Below are positions 38,149-47,103 of a stretch of DNA of 64,000 nt, one piece after another; position 1 is the first letter of the stretch, and each line of letters begins with the position of its first letter. Source of the stretch: Bacillus pumilus (GTDB lineage Bacteria; Bacillota; Bacilli; Bacillales; Bacillaceae); NCBI RefSeq assembly GCF_009937765.1, contig NZ_CP047089.1, positions 680,272 through 744,271 on the forward strand, read 5' to 3'. Position numbers and translations under genes: made by a program. The notes beneath the pieces are model-generated. The model was not told the DNA's origin. It worked only from the letters and a program-made list of their open reading frames with translations, and did no database searches.

Positions 38149-39573
38149 TTGAATCAGACTCCATTGAAAGAGCACTTATACGATAATCTCTCCGTCATTC
38201 TCCCGCAATTAAAGGAAATGGATGATTTGGTCCATGAGAAAAAAATGCTGCCTCACGGGCAAGTTGTTTACTATTTATACATAAAAGAAATGAACAAAAA
38301 GATGGAGATTCAAACCTTTTTAAAGCTGCTTCTCCAAGATCATACGTCTCTGACGAAAGAGAAGCTCGAATCTAATTTATCCATGATGACCACTCGTTCG
38401 GTCAAGACCTCTGAAGAATTGGTTGATGCAATTTTTGAAGGTCATTGCGTAGTGCTAATTAACGGATTTAAGCATGCTTATATATTAGAAACAAATGGAA
38501 CGAAGAAACGCAGTTTAGGGGATGCTACCTCTGAAACAGTCGTAAGAGGACCCAAAATTGGCTTTATTGAAGATTTAAATACGAATTTAGCGCTTGTAAG
38601 ACAGCGCTTGAAAAATCCTGATGTCAAAACCGTCGATATGAAGATTGGTCTACAGAAATACACCCAAGTCGCCATCATGTATATCGACGGTATCGTACAA
38701 GTACCTGTTTTAAAGGAAGTCAAAAAGCGGCTCAAGCAAGTAACCATTGATGATATACAGGACTCTGGTGTTCTTGAGGAGCTCATTGAAGATAATGTAT
38801 ACTCTCCTTTTCCACAAATTCAAAATACAGAAAGGCCAGATAAAGTGGCGTCTGCTTTAAATAATGGCCGGGTTGCCATCTTTGTCGATCATTCACCTTT
38901 TGTGCTCGTTGTACCTGCTTCGCTCGCGACAATTATGCAATCACCTGATGATTATTATGAAAGGTGGATCGCTGCCTCACTCATTCGTATGCTGCGGTTT
39001 ACCTCAATCTTTCTGACGTTATTTTTATCAGCCATTTATATTGCACTTGTGTCATTCCATCAAGGTCTTTTGCCAACCACTTTGGCGATTACAATCTCGA
39101 GCACAAGGGAAAATGTCCCATTTTCACCCATTGTCGAAGCTCTCATCATGGAAATAACGATTGAACTGCTGCGGGAAGCTGGCTTAAGGCTGCCAAATCC
39201 ACTTGGACAGACGATCGGACTTGTTGGCGGCGTTGTTATTGGACAGGCTGCCGTTCAGGCACATATTGTCAGCTCGATTATGGTGATTATCGTGAGTGTC
39301 ATTGCACTTGCATCCTTTACTGTTCCTCAATATGGGATGGGCATGTCCTTTCGTGTGCTTCGTTTTGTGTCCATGTTTGCTGCGGCGACCTTTGGTTTAT
39401 ACGGGATTGCGCTGTTTATGCTCGTCCTCCTTACTCATCTCACGCGGCAAAAAAGTTTTGGCACACCGTATTTCTCACCAGATTTTGTGTTCAGCTATAA
39501 AAACGAAGACAATTCCATTATTCGATTGCCCTTAAAAAATCAACAGAAAGGAGAACGAGATGGTCAATCATAA
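38149..39573 (+). CDS. gerAA: GerAA, germinant receptor A subunit
   Basis: A 474-residue subunit of the spore inner-membrane germinant receptor, which in B. subtilis responds to L-alanine. The long N-terminal soluble region is followed by five to six membrane helices, with the family segment SPFVLVVPASLATIMQSPDDYYERW. The start is TTG at 38149 (NQTPLKEHLYDNL), preceded by AGGCGGGTGAT, close to a perfect site; an ATG at 38113 has none. It overlaps gerAB by 14 bases. The germinant specificity of this strain cannot be read from the sequence. Confidence 0.88.
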   Translation: MNQTPLKEHLYDNLSVILPQLKEMDDLVHEKKMLPHGQVVYYLYIKEMNKKMEIQTFLKLLLQDHTSLTKEKLESNLSMMTTRSVKTSEELVDAIFEGHCVVLINGFKHAYILETNGTKKRSLGDATSETVVRGPKIGFIEDLNTNLALVRQRLKNPDVKTVDMKIGLQKYTQVAIMYIDGIVQVPVLKEVKKRLKQVTIDDIQDSGVLEELIEDNVYSPFPQIQNTERPDKVASALNNGRVAIFVDHSPFVLVVPASLATIMQSPDDYYERWIAASLIRMLRFTSIFLTLFLSAIYIALVSFHQGLLPTTLAITISSTRENVPFSPIVEALIMEITIELLREAGLRLPNPLGQTIGLVGGVVIGQAAVQAHIVSSIMVIIVSVIALASFTVPQYGMGMSFRVLRFVSMFAAATFGLYGIALFMLVLLTHLTRQKSFGTPYFSPDFVFSYKNEDNSIIRLPLKNQQKGERDGQS

Positions 39574-40654
39574 AGAGTCGATATCAAGCTATCAGGCAAG
39601 TGCCATTATTGCGAATACAACACTAGGTGCGAGTATGATGATTCTACCACGTTCAATGGCTCAGGCTGCGGCTACACCTGACGGCTGGATTGCACTCTTA
39701 CTCATGAGTGTCATTTACATTGTGTTTATTTTTGCGAATGTCCTCATGATGAAAAAAGTCCCCTTCTCCTCATATTACGATTATACGAATGAGGGCCTTG
39801 GAAAGTGGATTGGTGCGCTTGCCAACCTCCTCATTATTATTTATTTTCTAGGAGTAGCCAGCTATGAAGTTCGAGCGATGTCGGAAATGGTGAAATTCTT
39901 TCTGCTTCAAAACACACCTGTAGCGGTGACAATGATCAGTTTTATTGTGGTTGGTTTTTATCTTGTGATTGGCGGGATTGGTGATTTAGCGAGGCTTTTT
40001 CCTTTTATTCTGATTGTGACGCTCATCATCTTATTTGTCGCTTACGGACTTAGCTTGCAAGAATTTAAGTTAGATAACCTTCGACCCGTTTTAGGAGAGG
40101 GATTCTCCCCTGTCTTCAATTCCTTTAATGCATCAGCCATATCGTTTGTCGGCATTGAAATGATGCTGTTTATGCCTGCTTATATGAACACGCAAAAACA
40201 CACCTTTGCTTATGGAACCGTCGGCTTTTTGATTCCTGCGATTATCTATATTTTCACTTATATTCTTGTGGTTGGTGCGTTGACTGTCAAAGAAACGGCG
40301 ACTTTGACTTGGCCAACCATTGCCTTGTTTCAAGCCTTTGATATTCAAGGGGTTTTTATTGAACGAATTGACTCCTTTTTGCTGATCGTTTGGCTCGTTC
40401 AGCTGTATACAAGCTTTGTCGGGTATACATTTTTTGCTGCAATCGGTGTATCTAAACTGACTAAGTTTCCCAAAAAGGTCGTCCTCGCTTTAATGGGAAT
40501 TGTGATTTACTTTGCAGCTATTTTCCCAAAGGATGTCGATACAGTGCGAGATTATTTAACCTATGTGAACAACCTCTTTTTCCTACTGTTCGGTATTCTC
40601 CCGTTTCTCTTATTTTTTATTGTTTATTTCAAAAGGAGGCGGAAAACAGCATGA
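39560..40654 (+). CDS. gerAB: GerAB, germinant receptor B subunit
   Basis: A 364-residue integral membrane protein with about ten helices of the amino-acid/polyamine transporter fold (LGASMMILPRSMAQAAATPDG). In the GerA complex the B subunit binds the amino acid germinant. It overlaps gerAA by 14 bases and gerAC by four. AGAAAGGAGAACGAG is the ribosome site within gerAA. Confidence 0.9.
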   Translation: MVNHKESISSYQASAIIANTTLGASMMILPRSMAQAAATPDGWIALLLMSVIYIVFIFANVLMMKKVPFSSYYDYTNEGLGKWIGALANLLIIIYFLGVASYEVRAMSEMVKFFLLQNTPVAVTMISFIVVGFYLVIGGIGDLARLFPFILIVTLIILFVAYGLSLQEFKLDNLRPVLGEGFSPVFNSFNASAISFVGIEMMLFMPAYMNTQKHTFAYGTVGFLIPAIIYIFTYILVVGALTVKETATLTWPTIALFQAFDIQGVFIERIDSFLLIVWLVQLYTSFVGYTFFAAIGVSKLTKFPKKVVLALMGIVIYFAAIFPKDVDTVRDYLTYVNNLFFLLFGILPFLLFFIVYFKRRRKTA

Positions 40655-41772
40655 AAAAGAAAGCAGCTTGTGCTCTTTTGACGCTGGTTTTGTTAAGTGG
40701 TTGCTGGGATAGTACAAATATTGAGGAGCTCAACATGGCAATTGGGTTTGCGGTAGATAAAGGAGATCAAGGACATAAATTAAAGCTGTCTATGCAAGTC
40801 CTTGTTCCTCAAAAGATTGATCAGGAAGCAAGTGTCAAAGACCCTACGAAAATCATTGAAACGAGCGGGGATTCTATGCATCAAATTTTCCGCACAACGG
40901 CGCTAAAAAGCCACCGCATTTTCGCGCAGCAGCTTAGGGTGTATTTATTTTCTGAGAAACTCATCAATGAGAATAATTTCGATCTCGTCATTAATCAATT
41001 CATTCGAGACAACGAAACGCGAAGAGGTAGCCTCGTCTTTATGACATCTGAGAAGCCTGGAGACATGCTCAAAATCAATGACGACGGACAGCCAGCCTCA
41101 TCAACCTTATACGACCTTTCAGAAAATAGAAAAACGACCATTCGTATGTTCAAAACGGTCTCATTAGGAGATATTTCTTCAGCCATGCAGAACAATGTAT
41201 CCTTTGCTGTTCCGAAAGTTAGCGTCGATCAAGGAAAATTGATACTCGACGGCGCCTCTATTATTAAGAACAGACGATTTCTCACCAATATCTCTCCGTT
41301 AGCGGTTCAGTCATACAATTTGTTAACTGGCGACGGAAAAGGCGGCGTCATTGAATTTAAATATGATCACAGCATCTATTCTTTTGAGATTTTCAAAATG
41401 AAGCATCATATCAAAACCCATAAATCAGCCAGTGGAAGATACCAATTTGATGTGTCAGTGACGCTTGATGGGCGATTGTCTGAAGATTGGAATGAACGTG
41501 AAAATGCTTTTAATGAAAAATATCTCCGAGAAATCGAAGGCGTTGTCAAACGTCGATTAGAAAGTGATGTGAAAGATTTCATCAAGGAATTACAGCATGA
41601 GATCAAAGCAGATATTTGCGGATTCTATCAAAAGGCGAGTATTGCCTACCCGAAGGATTTTCGAAAAGAAGCAAAACATTGGGATGAAATTTTTAGTGAA
41701 TCAGATATTCATTACAAAGCAAAAGTGAAAATCCGTGACTTCGGGACTAAGGGCGCAACACAATCCTTATAG
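40651..41772 (+). CDS. gerAC: GerAC, germinant receptor lipoprotein
   Basis: A 373-residue lipoprotein. The signal peptide ends in LLSGC (Cys19), and the mature part has the Ger(x)C pattern AIGFAVDKGDQGHKLKLSMQ. Lipid attachment by Lgt is required for GerA function. AAAGGAGGCGG precedes the ATG, which overlaps the gerAB stop. Confidence 0.9.
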   Translation: MKKKAACALLTLVLLSGCWDSTNIEELNMAIGFAVDKGDQGHKLKLSMQVLVPQKIDQEASVKDPTKIIETSGDSMHQIFRTTALKSHRIFAQQLRVYLFSEKLINENNFDLVINQFIRDNETRRGSLVFMTSEKPGDMLKINDDGQPASSTLYDLSENRKTTIRMFKTVSLGDISSAMQNNVSFAVPKVSVDQGKLILDGASIIKNRRFLTNISPLAVQSYNLLTGDGKGGVIEFKYDHSIYSFEIFKMKHHIKTHKSASGRYQFDVSVTLDGRLSEDWNERENAFNEKYLREIEGVVKRRLESDVKDFIKELQHEIKADICGFYQKASIAYPKDFRKEAKHWDEIFSESDIHYKAKVKIRDFGTKGATQSL

Positions 41773-41809
41773 AGTATGTTAAAATGGTAAGAAAAAAAGG
41801 GTGTCAATC

Positions 41810-42178
41810 ATGAAACGAGCTTTACTTTCGGCCGGCATTCTATTTTTGATTCTAGGAATACTCCTGTTAGTCGTTGTATTCATGCAATCAAAAGAAGATT
41901 TCTTCATTGAAGCCGACAGCTTTTCGAGCACATTTTTGATCGTGATCTATTATGGACAAACCCCTGCGCTCCTTCTGATAGGAGGCGGTATATTCGTCGG
42001 ACTTTCACAGATCATTGGTTTGCAAGAGAAAAAGGCAGCATTGGCAAAGGAGAGCGTAAAGCTATTATCCGAGATGAAGAAAGCCCTAGAAGACAAATCG
42101 GCCGAGGAGCAGGAGGCTTTTCCAGTTCCTGAGCTCCATCAACTATCCGAACGTCCAATCACAGGACAGAAGGACTAA
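41810..42178 (+). CDS. Small two-helix membrane protein downstream of gerAC
   Basis: A 122-residue protein. It has two membrane helices (about 5-27 and 48-72) and a charged, helical C-terminal tail of about 50 residues (EKKAALAKESVKLLSEMKKA). AAAGGGTGTC lies before the ATG at 41810; a GTG at 41801 is in frame. It follows gerAC by 37 bases and has its own terminator, so it may be co-transcribed with gerA. I do not recognise it with confidence. Confidence 0.65.
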   Translation: MKRALLSAGILFLILGILLLVVVFMQSKEDFFIEADSFSSTFLIVIYYGQTPALLLIGGGIFVGLSQIIGLQEKKAALAKESVKLLSEMKKALEDKSAEEQEAFPVPELHQLSERPITGQKD

Positions 42179-42195
42179 ATTTACGCATGTTCTAG

Positions 42196-42222
42196 CAGCT
42201 TTCTTTTGAAAGCTGTTTTTTT
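42196..42222. terminator. Terminator between the gerA region and liaR
   Basis: CAGCTTTC and GAAAGCTG form a stem with a four-base loop and a T run on the plus strand. Confidence 0.75.
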
Positions 42223-42225
42223 ATT

Positions 42226-42861
42226 TTATTGAATCAGCTTATGACGATGCGCATACACAGCCGCTTGCGTCCGGTCTTCTACATCGAGTTTGGAAAGAAT
42301 GTTCGTAATATGTGTCTTCACTGTTTTAATTGTAATGAATAGTTCCTCAGCGATGACCTTATTCGATTTCCCATCGGCAATCAGCTTCAAGATTTCCATT
42401 TCCCTTGCTGTTAATGCATCATGAAGGATTGATCCATTTGAGGAATGACGAAGTTTATTCATCACCTTTCCAGCTACTTTTGATTCTAGTCTTGGTTCGC
42501 CGATACTTGCAGACCGAATGGCATCTGCAATTTCTCCTGCCTTGGATGTTTTTAATAAATAACTTAAAGCACCTGCCTCAATCACTGGATAAACTTTATC
42601 ATCATCAATAAAGCTCGTCAGAACGATAATTCGAGCATCTTCAATTTCCTGACAAATTCTTTTCGTTGCTTCGATGCCATCCATGCCTTCCATGACAAGA
42701 TCCATTAATATGACATCTGGCCGTAATTCAACTGCTAGCTCTACACCTTTTTGTCCATCTGACGCTTCACCAATGACTTCAATATCAGCTTGTGCCTCTA
42801 AAAAAGCAGCAAGCCCCATTCTCACCATTTCGTGATCGTCGATTAAAAGCACTCGAATCAT
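42226..42861 (-). CDS. liaR: LiaR, cell-envelope stress response regulator
   Basis: A 211-residue NarL/LuxR-type regulator. The receiver has VLLIDDHEMVRMGL and the phosphoacceptor Asp in VILMDLVMEGMDG. The C-terminal HTH has TAREMEILKLIADGKSNKVIA and IKTVKTHITNILSKLDV. LiaR activates liaIH when LiaS is freed by LiaF on lipid II-targeting antibiotic stress. It overlaps liaS by four bases and ends the lia operon. Confidence 0.94.
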   Translation of the reverse strand: MIRVLLIDDHEMVRMGLAAFLEAQADIEVIGEASDGQKGVELAVELRPDVILMDLVMEGMDGIEATKRICQEIEDARIIVLTSFIDDDKVYPVIEAGALSYLLKTSKAGEIADAIRSASIGEPRLESKVAGKVMNKLRHSSNGSILHDALTAREMEILKLIADGKSNKVIAEELFITIKTVKTHITNILSKLDVEDRTQAAVYAHRHKLIQ

Positions 42862-43922
42862 CGAACGTTCTCTCCTTTTCCTTCATCAAAAATGGGAACC
42901 TTCACATCAATTTGTGTTCCTTTTCCTTCAAATGACATAATCTCTGCGACACCGCCTACTTCACTTGTTCTTTCACGAATGGATTCCAGTCCGTAGGAGG
43001 CCGTCTTCACATGATCTGTTTGAAAGCCGATGCCATTGTCGATAATCTTCAGCTGCACCTGCCGATTTCGAATAAGCAGACGCACTGTCACCTTTGTCGC
43101 CTTTGCATGTCTGAACACATTTGACAAGGCTTCCTGTACGATTCGGAAGAGGTGATCCTCTACCCCTTTTGACAGCGGAACATCATCTTCTATTTCCCAA
43201 TCGATATCAATCGGCTGCTTTGCTTGAAATTCATTTAGGAGTTCAATCAAGCCTTTTTTCAAGTCTTTTCCTTCAAGGGTGATCGGTCTGAGATGTAGCA
43301 AAAGCGCTCGCATTTCATTCTGTGCATCGCCAGCCATTCGTTCGACTAGACGCATCTGCTTTAAAATCTTTTCATCCTTTTCCTTCATACCCTCAAGAAT
43401 TGCAGAGGTCATCATTGAAATCGCAAACAACTGCTGGCTGACCGCATCATGCAGTTCTCGTGCTAGACGCTGACGTTCTTCTGAGACGACCGATTTTTTC
43501 ATTTGCACCTGCCATTCAGCCCGTTCATTCGAGAGCTTTTGCAAAGAGGCTACTTGACCTTCCACTCGTTTTGCCATTTCATTTAATTGGTCTGCTGCTA
43601 AGCCAATTTCATCGTCGCCAAGAGACGGCAGTCTGTATGCAAAGTTCCCATTTTCAAACTTTAAAATCGACTCTACAAGCTGATCAAGACGCTTTTTATG
43701 CTGATAACCAAATACATGTGAGGCAGAAAACCCAATGGCAAGACTAATGATCAGTAAAATACAAAAAAACGGGATGCCGAACCAGCGGGTAGAGAGGAGA
43801 ATCATCGGATCAAGCTGGTAATAAAAAAACATGGGCAGCATCGTCATGATGACAACACCAAGCGAGATCCCTACTCCAAGACGAATAGATTGCCACTGGA
43901 TACCTAGATGGAGTTTCCTCAT
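42858..43922 (-). CDS. liaS: LiaS, cell-envelope stress sensor kinase
   Basis: A 354-residue intramembrane-sensing histidine kinase. It has two helices close together near the N terminus with almost no extracellular loop. HAMP follows, then HisKA_3 with the phosphoacceptor in ERQRLARELHDAVSQQLFAI. The ATPase has VQEALSNVFRHAKAT and ESIRERTSEVGG. It overlaps liaF by four bases and liaR by four, which fits the LiaFSR module. Confidence 0.94.
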   Translation of the reverse strand: MRKLHLGIQWQSIRLGVGISLGVVIMTMLPMFFYYQLDPMILLSTRWFGIPFFCILLIISLAIGFSASHVFGYQHKKRLDQLVESILKFENGNFAYRLPSLGDDEIGLAADQLNEMAKRVEGQVASLQKLSNERAEWQVQMKKSVVSEERQRLARELHDAVSQQLFAISMMTSAILEGMKEKDEKILKQMRLVERMAGDAQNEMRALLLHLRPITLEGKDLKKGLIELLNEFQAKQPIDIDWEIEDDVPLSKGVEDHLFRIVQEALSNVFRHAKATKVTVRLLIRNRQVQLKIIDNGIGFQTDHVKTASYGLESIRERTSEVGGVAEIMSFEGKGTQIDVKVPIFDEGKGENVR

Positions 43923-44683
43923 AAGTATCTCACATCCACATCTCCGATCAGTAAAGAGATGGAGATTTTCACTTTACGTTTGCTCTCATCATAATTGTCG
44001 GTCATCACATACACTTTACTGCCGAATCCGCTTCTTTTTTCATCAATAATTTTCATATCACCAATGGCAGCCGAAGCGCTCACACATACTTCAATATCCT
44101 GCGGAACGAAAATATCCACATCTCCGATGAGCCCGCTTATCACGATCGTGCTCTCTTCTTCTGCGATAATGGCTTTTGATAAATCGATTTTGACATCCCC
44201 AATAAAACCAGAAATCGTCAAATCACTTAATTGAAACGGCTTTTTCATCAGTCTGACTTCACCGATAAAGAAATCATGCTCCTTGTGCGGCTTTGTCTGG
44301 CTCTTTGTTTTCTTTTGCTCGCCCTCTTTTTCAAGATTGACTTTCAGAGAAGGTTTATCGTTCTCCGGTGCTTCCTTTTTATCGATATCAAAAACGGGTT
44401 TGTTTTTCAATAAGCGATAGCCGGCATAGATCAAAAAGGCGGCAAATAAATATCCTGTGAGGCTAAATGTAATATTGAGCAGGAATTTTAAAAAGAGAAA
44501 GCCGGCAAAAATATAGGAAACTGAACCGAGCCAACGTTTGGATCTCGAGTGCAGCCAATAGCCCGCAAGCGCAAAAAACACAGGCCAAAACAAATCGGCT
44601 CCGATCCCAATAATTTTGAGAAATAGATTAATACCAAAAATCACGACAATGATGCCTAAAATTTGATTCCTTGAAAAACGCAG
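43919..44683 (-). CDS. liaF: LiaF, inhibitor of LiaS (probable CTG start)
   Basis: A membrane protein of about 254 residues. Three to four N-terminal helices precede a cytoplasmic C-terminal domain made of the repeat-like DLTISGFIGDVKIDLSKA and VISGLIGDVDIFVPQDIE, which is the LiaF C-terminal fold. It keeps LiaS inactive. The only ATG/GTG start in reach, GTG at 44644, cuts into the first helix and has no ribosome site. A CTG at 44681-44683 stands eight bases after GGAAGGAGG and yields RFSRNQILGIIVVIFGINLF, aligning with the start of B. subtilis LiaF as I recall it. Confidence 0.85.
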   Translation of the reverse strand: MRFSRNQILGIIVVIFGINLFLKIIGIGADLFWPVFFALAGYWLHSRSKRWLGSVSYIFAGFLFLKFLLNITFSLTGYLFAAFLIYAGYRLLKNKPVFDIDKKEAPENDKPSLKVNLEKEGEQKKTKSQTKPHKEHDFFIGEVRLMKKPFQLSDLTISGFIGDVKIDLSKAIIAEEESTIVISGLIGDVDIFVPQDIEVCVSASAAIGDMKIIDEKRSGFGSKVYVMTDNYDESKRKVKISISLLIGDVDVRYL

Positions 44684-44713
44684 TTGACTCGCCTCCTTCC
44701 TTTGTTTCGTTCA

Positions 44714-45583
44714 TTACCGCAGCTTTAAGTTTCCACTTGTCATTTCAATATCGACTAAATGTGTCCCTTTTCCCCGCGTACCTGTAAAGCCCCGTCCTTC
44801 ACTATCTGCTTGATCAAAGTGATAGGTGTGGTCGACACTTCCACTTGTTTTTTTCACTTGGACATTAAAATCTCCTTCATCTGGCAGGTTAAATTTTGCG
44901 CTGCCTGATGTCATATGAAAGGAGACAGGTGATTCAATGGTATCAAAGCTTGCCGTCAATCTACCACTCGTCATTTCTAGCTGCATTTCGCCTTTGACAT
45001 CTTTAATATCGACACGGCCTGAGGTTGCTCCAATATCGCTATTTTTCGCATCAATGTGAGACGCAGAGAGTCTGCCAGATGTCGCTTTGATTTCTACATT
45101 GTTTGCTGAGAAATTCTCAGCATTAAGGTTTCCGCTTGTTGATTTGAGGATCACATCTTCAAGAGAAAGCTTCCCTTCGCCGTCGATCTCACTGACCCCG
45201 CTTCCACCCGTAATCTTCACATTTTTATGATAATCTGTTGGGATTTTAACTAAGAGTTCTCCTTTTTCAAATGAAGTGAAAAACAAGAATCCTTTATTTT
45301 CAGCACGGACGTTAAATGTACTACCTGTTTGTTCCGCATACATTTTCCCTTTTCCACCTACGACCATCACGGAAATATCGGAACGATTTTCAGGCTGTAC
45401 CTTCACGCGAAATCCAGAAAGAGAAATATCTAATTGATCAATTTCATCTTTTTTTGCTGAAGCCGTTGTGACTGGTTTTTCACGGGAGAAACTCAAATGA
45501 AAGAGATTTTCGTTTTTGAAAAGCATCCCAATCATTAAAAAGACACCTACGAGTATACAAATTAGACCAATTAATCGCTTCAT
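44714..45583 (-). CDS. liaG: LiaG, DUF4097 adhesin-like membrane protein
   Basis: A 289-residue protein with one N-terminal helix (RLIGLICILVGVFLMIGMLF) and a repetitive beta-helix-like body. Runs such as ATSGRLSASHI, ATSGRVDIKD and MTSGRLTASFD recur about every 20-25 residues. DUF4097 domains form such repetitive strands. The gene is always in lia between liaH and liaF, but its own role is unclear. It lies behind the liaH terminator and should be expressed at a low basal level. Confidence 0.9.
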   Translation of the reverse strand: MKRLIGLICILVGVFLMIGMLFKNENLFHLSFSREKPVTTASAKKDEIDQLDISLSGFRVKVQPENRSDISVMVVGGKGKMYAEQTGSTFNVRAENKGFLFFTSFEKGELLVKIPTDYHKNVKITGGSGVSEIDGEGKLSLEDVILKSTSGNLNAENFSANNVEIKATSGRLSASHIDAKNSDIGATSGRVDIKDVKGEMQLEMTSGRLTASFDTIESPVSFHMTSGSAKFNLPDEGDFNVQVKKTSGSVDHTYHFDQADSEGRGFTGTRGKGTHLVDIEMTSGNLKLR

Positions 45584-45651
45584 TCATACCATCCCTTTAT
45601 CTTCTGACCTTTTCATTATAAGGAAAAGCGAAACAGAAAGAAATCAAATAT

Positions 45652-45690
45652 CGGAAGAAAAATCCTGCTTTTCTTCCGATTTGTCATTGA
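45652..45690 (-). terminator. Attenuating terminator between liaH and liaG
   Basis: CGGAAGAAAA and TTTTCTTCCG form a perfect 10-bp stem with a seven-base loop. It lies 17 bases past liaH and fits the known short liaIH transcript that partly reads into liaGFSR. Confidence 0.7.
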
Positions 45691-45694
45691 TTTC

Positions 45695-46360
45695 TTAGTT
45701 TGCTTGCTGCTGCTCAGGCTTCTTCTCTAGCTTGAGCTTCTGCCATTCTTTTTCCACCTCATCGGCATAGTTTAAGTGAGCATATGCTCCTTGATCTGCA
45801 AATTGTGCATAGCTGCCTGCTTTTGTCTCCATTTCTTCGATACGGTTCTCCATTCGAAGAAATTCTTTATATGCACTTTCACTATCTACTTTATTCATAG
45901 ATTCGTTCATATGCTGCTTTGCCTGTGCGGCATTTGCTCTTGCTATGAGCGCCTGCTTCTTGTCTTTAATATCACGCAGCTTCGTTTCTAACTGCTGCAT
46001 TTGCTCTTTTAGTTCTTTTAGTTGTTTCACAGATTGCTGATAAGCTTCCTGATATTCCTGATGCTTTTCTTCAAAATACTTCATTTCTGTGAGCGCTTTT
46101 CGTGCTAACTCTTCTTCTCCTGCGTGAAATGCCAGCTCAGCCTGCTTCTTTCTTTTTTCAGCAAATGCTTCCGTCTCTTCTGCTTTGCGCAGGAAACCTT
46201 GTTGTATCGTCTGCTGTTTGATGATCGCATGTTTCGCTTTGGCAATATCGTCCTCCATATCACGAACGTACTGATTTAGCATGACACGCGGATTCTCCAT
46301 TTTATCTAAGCCCTCATTGACCGTTGCAACAAACATATCTCTCATTCTTCTAAATACCAT
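45695..46360 (-). CDS. liaH: LiaH, PspA-family phage-shock protein
   Basis: A 221-residue PspA/IM30-family protein, almost entirely coiled coil (about 25-210), with MFRRMRDMFVATVNEGLDKM at the start and many A/E/K/Q heptads. LiaH forms large rings that bind the membrane under envelope stress, held by LiaI. It is 15 bp after liaI. It is the main product of the lia response. Confidence 0.94.
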   Translation of the reverse strand: MVFRRMRDMFVATVNEGLDKMENPRVMLNQYVRDMEDDIAKAKHAIIKQQTIQQGFLRKAEETEAFAEKRKKQAELAFHAGEEELARKALTEMKYFEEKHQEYQEAYQQSVKQLKELKEQMQQLETKLRDIKDKKQALIARANAAQAKQHMNESMNKVDSESAYKEFLRMENRIEEMETKAGSYAQFADQGAYAHLNYADEVEKEWQKLKLEKKPEQQQAN

Positions 46361-46375
46361 TTGAATTTCCTCCTC

Positions 46376-46768
46376 TTATTTTTTCTTTAAAAAGTCTTCC
46401 CATTCTTGATCAAATGACGTGTGCATAGGTTCTTCCATTTTCGGTGACGTGTTTGGTTCCATATATGATCTGCTTGATGATCCTTTTGCCACTTCACCAT
46501 TGATCATCCTCCAGCCGAAGTAGAGAAGCCCCCCAGCTAGGGCGATTCCAAGGATAAATGGCAGACCTTGCACAACGATCATGACACCAATGACGGCAAG
46601 AATGATGCCGAAAGTTTTACTGCCTTTCTCGTATTTCTTTACACCTACATAGATGAGCCACGCCCCAATCAGAATCGGGATCAGCCCTCCTAGCGAACCA
46701 CCGAAGAAGATGGATAGACCGACAAACATTAAAATCGAACCGATGATGGTTTTACTTGTTATTTTCAT
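46376..46768 (-). CDS. liaI: LiaI, membrane anchor for LiaH
   Basis: A 130-residue protein. Three to four hydrophobic helices cover residues 6-90 (TIIGSILMFVGLSIFFGG, ILIGAWLIYVGV, GIALAGGLLYFGW), and a polar tail ends FDQEWEDFLKKK. The start at 46768 (MKITSK) is favoured, because GGAGG lies seven bases away, while the ATG at 46774 is only one base away. The long frame from 46915 is not real. It is the first gene of the LiaR-driven operon. Confidence 0.9.
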   Translation of the reverse strand: MKITSKTIIGSILMFVGLSIFFGGSLGGLIPILIGAWLIYVGVKKYEKGSKTFGIILAVIGVMIVVQGLPFILGIALAGGLLYFGWRMINGEVAKGSSSRSYMEPNTSPKMEEPMHTSFDQEWEDFLKKK

Positions 46769-46872
46769 CTTCATGCCTCCTTTCTTGCTCCTTGCCTTTA
46801 CTATAGTCAAAAAAGAAAGCTGGCAAAACGTGTCGCAGATTGATCTTTCATTGCGACCAGAGTCGTAACTTC

Positions 46873-46885
46873 GCTCAGACTGAGC
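46873..46885. promoter_or_regulatory. Perfect palindrome upstream of liaI (candidate LiaR site)
   Basis: GCTCAGACTGAGC is a 13-base perfect palindrome with a central A, about 105 bases upstream of the liaI start. A TATAGT element lies closer to the gene. LiaR operators are dyads in this position, but the exact consensus cannot be checked here. Confidence 0.4.
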
Positions 46886-46902
46886 GGTAGAATCCAATAA
46901 AA

Positions 46903-46928
46903 AAGCACTCTTCAATGAGAAGAGTGCT
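46903..46928. terminator. Terminator hairpin, left copy flanking the repeat element
   Basis: AGCACTCTTC and GAAGAGTGCT enclose AATGA. The last 18 bases (TTCAATGAGAAGAGTGCT) recur exactly at 47080-47097, and over 26 bases the copies differ at only two positions. Confidence 0.8.
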
Positions 46929-47079
46929 CAGATTGTTGACAATGCGCTAAAATGATCTTGATTTTAGCCCTTTGTCTTCTTTTCAGCGTGATAGAAAACC
47001 TTTGAAGTCTGGGAAGGACGAGCACCGGCGCACAGTCCTGACAACGAGTGCGAAGGTTTGTTTACACGCTGAAACACTT
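46929..47079. repeat. Structured repeat element with nested stems, bracketed by direct repeats
   Basis: The first 52 bases are the inverted second copy of the repeat at 20753-20804 (49 of 52 identical). The rest can fold into nested stems: TTTCAGCGTG (46981) with CACGCTGAAA (47065-47074), then AAACCTT with AAGGTTT, then AGGAC with GTCCT. The whole unit is flanked by two near-identical terminator hairpins. It has no open reading frame and resembles a small non-coding mobile or structural element. Confidence 0.7.
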
Positions 47080-47103
47080 TTCAATGAGAAGAGTGCTTTT
47101 CTT
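47072..47103. terminator. Terminator of yvqK, right copy of the hairpin
   Basis: The 26-base hairpin repeats the left copy with two changes and is followed by TTTTCTTTAA. It overlaps the end of the last structured stem and closes yvqK on the minus strand. Confidence 0.7.
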
